From an uncultured Lachnospiraceae bacterium (GTDB lineage: Bacteria; Bacillota; Clostridia; Lachnospirales; Lachnospiraceae), in contig CAJTJY010000011.1 in assembly GCA_910576975.1 (NCBI GenBank), positions 22,905 to 86,904 on the forward strand: a stretch of 64,000 bases of DNA. The letters are read 5' to 3'. The notes under the pieces are model-generated. The model did not search any database, was not told the DNA's origin, and saw only the letters and a program-made list of their open reading frames with translations. The position numbers and the translations under genes were made by a program. Below, one piece after another: positions 62,251 to 64,000 of the stretch. The number at the start of each line of letters is the position of its first letter. Position 1 is the first letter of the stretch.

Positions 62251-64000
62251 TACCAGGCAGGAGCTGGAAGCGAAAAGAAAAGAATATGCAGCGTCCTTAA
62301 AGACACAGAGAAAGCAGATCCTGATTTGTGCCGGGACCGGATGCGTGGCGGGAGGCTCGCTAAATATCTACGCCAGAATGCAGGAAATTCTGATCAAACG
62401 GGGCATTAAATGTTCCTTAGTGCTGGAAAAAGAACCTCATGATGAGAGCATTGGACTCAAAAAATCCGGCTGTCATGGGTTCTGCGAGATGGGTCCTTTG
62501 CTTCGGATAGAGCCAGAAGGAATTTTATATGTCAAGGTTCAAACAAAAGACTGTGAGGAGATCATTGACAAGAGCATCGTGGCAGATGAGATTATTGAGC
62601 GCCTCGTGTACCATGACAAAGAGGGCAAAGCTTATGAAAAGCAGGATGATATTCCGTTCTATAAGCAGCAGACCCGGGTGGCCTTGGAGGACTGTGGAAG
62701 GATTAATGCGGAGTCCATCAAAGAATACATAGCGGTAGGCGGTTATAGCGCCGTGGCAAAAGCATTGTTTGACATGACGCCTTTGCAGATCGTGGACGAA
62801 GTGTCTGAGGCTTCCCTGCGGGGACGGGGAGGCGGAGGCTTTCCCACTGGACGAAAATGGGCGCAGGTGCTGGCGCAGCAGGAGGAGGTCAAATATATCG
62901 TCTGCAACGGCGACGAGGGCGATCCAGGCGCGTTTATGGACCGCAGCATGATGGAAGGCGATCCTCACCGGGTGATTGAAGGGATGCTGATTGCTGGAAT
63001 TGCCACGGGCGCGCATTACGGGTATATCTATGTTCGCGCAGAATATCCCCTTGCAGTAGAGCGGTTGCAGAATGCGATTCATAAAGCGCAAGAAAAAGGA
63101 CTGCTAGGAGAGAACATCTTAGGCTCGGGATTTTCCTTTGATTTGAAAATCAGTCAGGGCGCAGGCGCATTCGTGTGCGGGGAGGGCTCTGCATTGACAG
63201 CTTCCATCGAAGGAAACCGTGGCATGCCAAGAGTCAAGCCGCCTCGTACCGTGGAGAAAGGGCTGTTTGAGAAGCCGACAGTGTTGAATAACGTGGAGAC
63301 TTACTGTAACGTGCCTCCGATCATCGATAAAGGAGCAGAATGGTATAAGACCATCGGGCCAGACAACAACCATGGAACCAAGGCGTTTGCCCTTACTGGG
63401 AATGTAAGAAATACTGGATTAATCGAAGTTCCCATGGGAACGCCTCTGCGAAAAGTCATCTTTGACATCGGCGGCGGCGTCAAGGGCGGCGGATTTAAGG
63501 CGGTGCAGATCGGCGGGCCCTCCGGCGGCTGTCTGTGCATCAATCCCAGCGAAGATCATCTTGACCTGCATTTGGATTTTGACTCTCTAAAGAAGGTAGG
63601 CGCAATGATTGGAAGCGGCGGCCTGGTGGTCATGAATGATAAGAGCTGCATGGTAGAAGTCGCCAGATTTTTCATGAATTTTACGCAAAATGAATCTTGC
63701 GGCAAATGCATTCCCTGCCGGGAAGGCACGAAACGGATGCTGGAGCTGTTAAATGATATCTGTGAAGGCAGGGGCACGATGGGACATATCCAGCTTTTAG
63801 AAGAACTAGCGGAGACGATATCCGCTACGGCTCTGTGCGGCCTTGGCAAGACGGCGGCTTCTCCGGTGGTCAGCACCATGAAATATTTTAGGGAGGAATA
63901 TCTTGCCCACGTAGTGGAAAAGAAATGTCCGGCAGGTCAGTGCAAGGCATTGGTAACGTTTGAGATTGATCCTCAGTTGTGCAAAGGCTGCAGCAAGTGT
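62240..64000 (+). CDS. NuoF/HydB-type NADH-binding flavoprotein, cut by window edge
   Basis: 587 codons are visible without a stop. N-terminal [2Fe-2S] thioredoxin-like domain: ICAGTGCVAGGS and KSGCHGFCEMGP. NuoF core: EASLRGRGGGGFPTGRKWAQ (NADH/FMN), YIVCNGDEGDPGAFMDRSMM, then the 4Fe-4S site NESCGKCIPCREGTKRMLEL. A ferredoxin domain begins at the edge (LCKGCSKC). This order is typical of HydB of electron-bifurcating [FeFe]-hydrogenase, which couples NADH and ferredoxin oxidation to H2 formation. A hydA gene should follow outside the window; without it a formate-dehydrogenase partner is also possible. Confidence 0.93.
   Translation, partial: MRINTRQELEAKRKEYAASLKTQRKQILICAGTGCVAGGSLNIYARMQEILIKRGIKCSLVLEKEPHDESIGLKKSGCHGFCEMGPLLRIEPEGILYVKVQTKDCEEIIDKSIVADEIIERLVYHDKEGKAYEKQDDIPFYKQQTRVALEDCGRINAESIKEYIAVGGYSAVAKALFDMTPLQIVDEVSEASLRGRGGGGFPTGRKWAQVLAQQEEVKYIVCNGDEGDPGAFMDRSMMEGDPHRVIEGMLIAGIATGAHYGYIYVRAEYPLAVERLQNAIHKAQEKGLLGENILGSGFSFDLKISQGAGAFVCGEGSALTASIEGNRGMPRVKPPRTVEKGLFEKPTVLNNVETYCNVPPIIDKGAEWYKTIGPDNNHGTKAFALTGNVRNTGLIEVPMGTPLRKVIFDIGGGVKGGGFKAVQIGGPSGGCLCINPSEDHLDLHLDFDSLKKVGAMIGSGGLVVMNDKSCMVEVARFFMNFTQNESCGKCIPCREGTKRMLELLNDICEGRGTMGHIQLLEELAETISATALCGLGKTAASPVVSTMKYFREEYLAHVVEKKCPAGQCKALVTFEIDPQLCKGCSKC

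Noticed and set aside
1..64000. tRNA or rRNA genes
   Set aside because: I saw no cloverleaf-like T-arm GGTTCGANTCC segments in a proper context and no rRNA sequence.

Overview
The window looks like a chromosome segment of an anaerobic Firmicute of the Lachnospiraceae (Clostridium cluster XIVa) type. This is an inference. It rests on the gene content (DUF4364, DUF1385/YqhQ, AddAB, a bifurcating-type NuoE/NuoF pair, CIRCE-controlled htpG), on GGAGG-type ribosome sites with occasional TTG/GTG starts, and on housekeeping genes of moderate GC interrupted by AT-rich accessory DNA. No rRNA, tRNA or CRISPR array was seen.

Layout. 1-2.4 kb: the end of a PFL/DUF711 gene and an unknown membrane-anchored charged protein. 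2.4-4.8 kb: a decayed accessory strip (broken Rpn-like nuclease gene, a 166-bp element with perfect inverted repeats, holin, excisionase and integrase remnants). 4.9-9.5 kb: hisH-hisF, ung, a coiled-coil membrane protein, a flavin reductase and a zinc-ribbon protein. 9.8-10.9 kb: a TetR/FMN-binding pair with a palindromic operator. 10.9-15.7 kb: a second gene graveyard (LysR, IS30 and DUF3737 remnants) around one intact acetyltransferase. 15.7-19.8 kb: a sugar locus (ROK repressor, polyol-type dehydrogenase, GPH-type MFS symporter) whose fructokinase is cut off by an IS4-like scrap. 19.9-23.7 kb, minus strand: mutM, then maeB - radical SAM - DUF4364. 24.0-28.9 kb: rho-rpmE-yqhQ-prmC-prfA. 28.9-38.5 kb: a defence island (long AbiH protein, small holin-like type I toxin with antisense RNA, complete type I restriction system hsdR-hsdM-hsdS). 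38.6-41.2 kb: GH5 endoglucanase, DUF2935 protein and a phage-like small protein. 41.4-49.7 kb: addB-addA-maf. 49.7-54.3 kb: FAD protein, PrsA-like lipoprotein, BlaI/BlaR1 pair. 54.3-61.6 kb: htpG, a FapA-like protein with tandem repeats, an HD-GYP-like response regulator and a MATE pump. 61.7-64 kb: NuoE/HydC and NuoF/HydB, cut by the window edge.

The most interesting pattern is not a gene. A short leader element sits directly before unrelated genes: the Rpn-like pseudogene, maeB, hsdR (partial), addA (two copies in tandem) and nuoE. It consists of an AT-rich palindrome, then a small hairpin of the type TTGTGC-loop-GCACA, then GAATGGAGG, which supplies the ribosome-binding site. At nuoE it lies inside the transcribed leader predicted from a good promoter. 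A second dispersed family consists of large hairpins with GGCTGTCGC/GCGGCAGCC-like ends (41.25 kb, 54.4 kb and half a copy at 14.4 kb). A third is a short motif of the type TTGCCATG...GGCGCAGTA (9.6 and 20.9 kb).

Other points: blaIR lacks a beta-lactamase and BlaR1 carries an unfamiliar outer domain; an approximately 96-nt near-perfect hairpin precedes blaI; the HD-GYP-like protein has lost its canonical HD histidine; htpG has both CIRCE and an acidic insertion; AbiH has an extra C-terminal region of about 250 residues.
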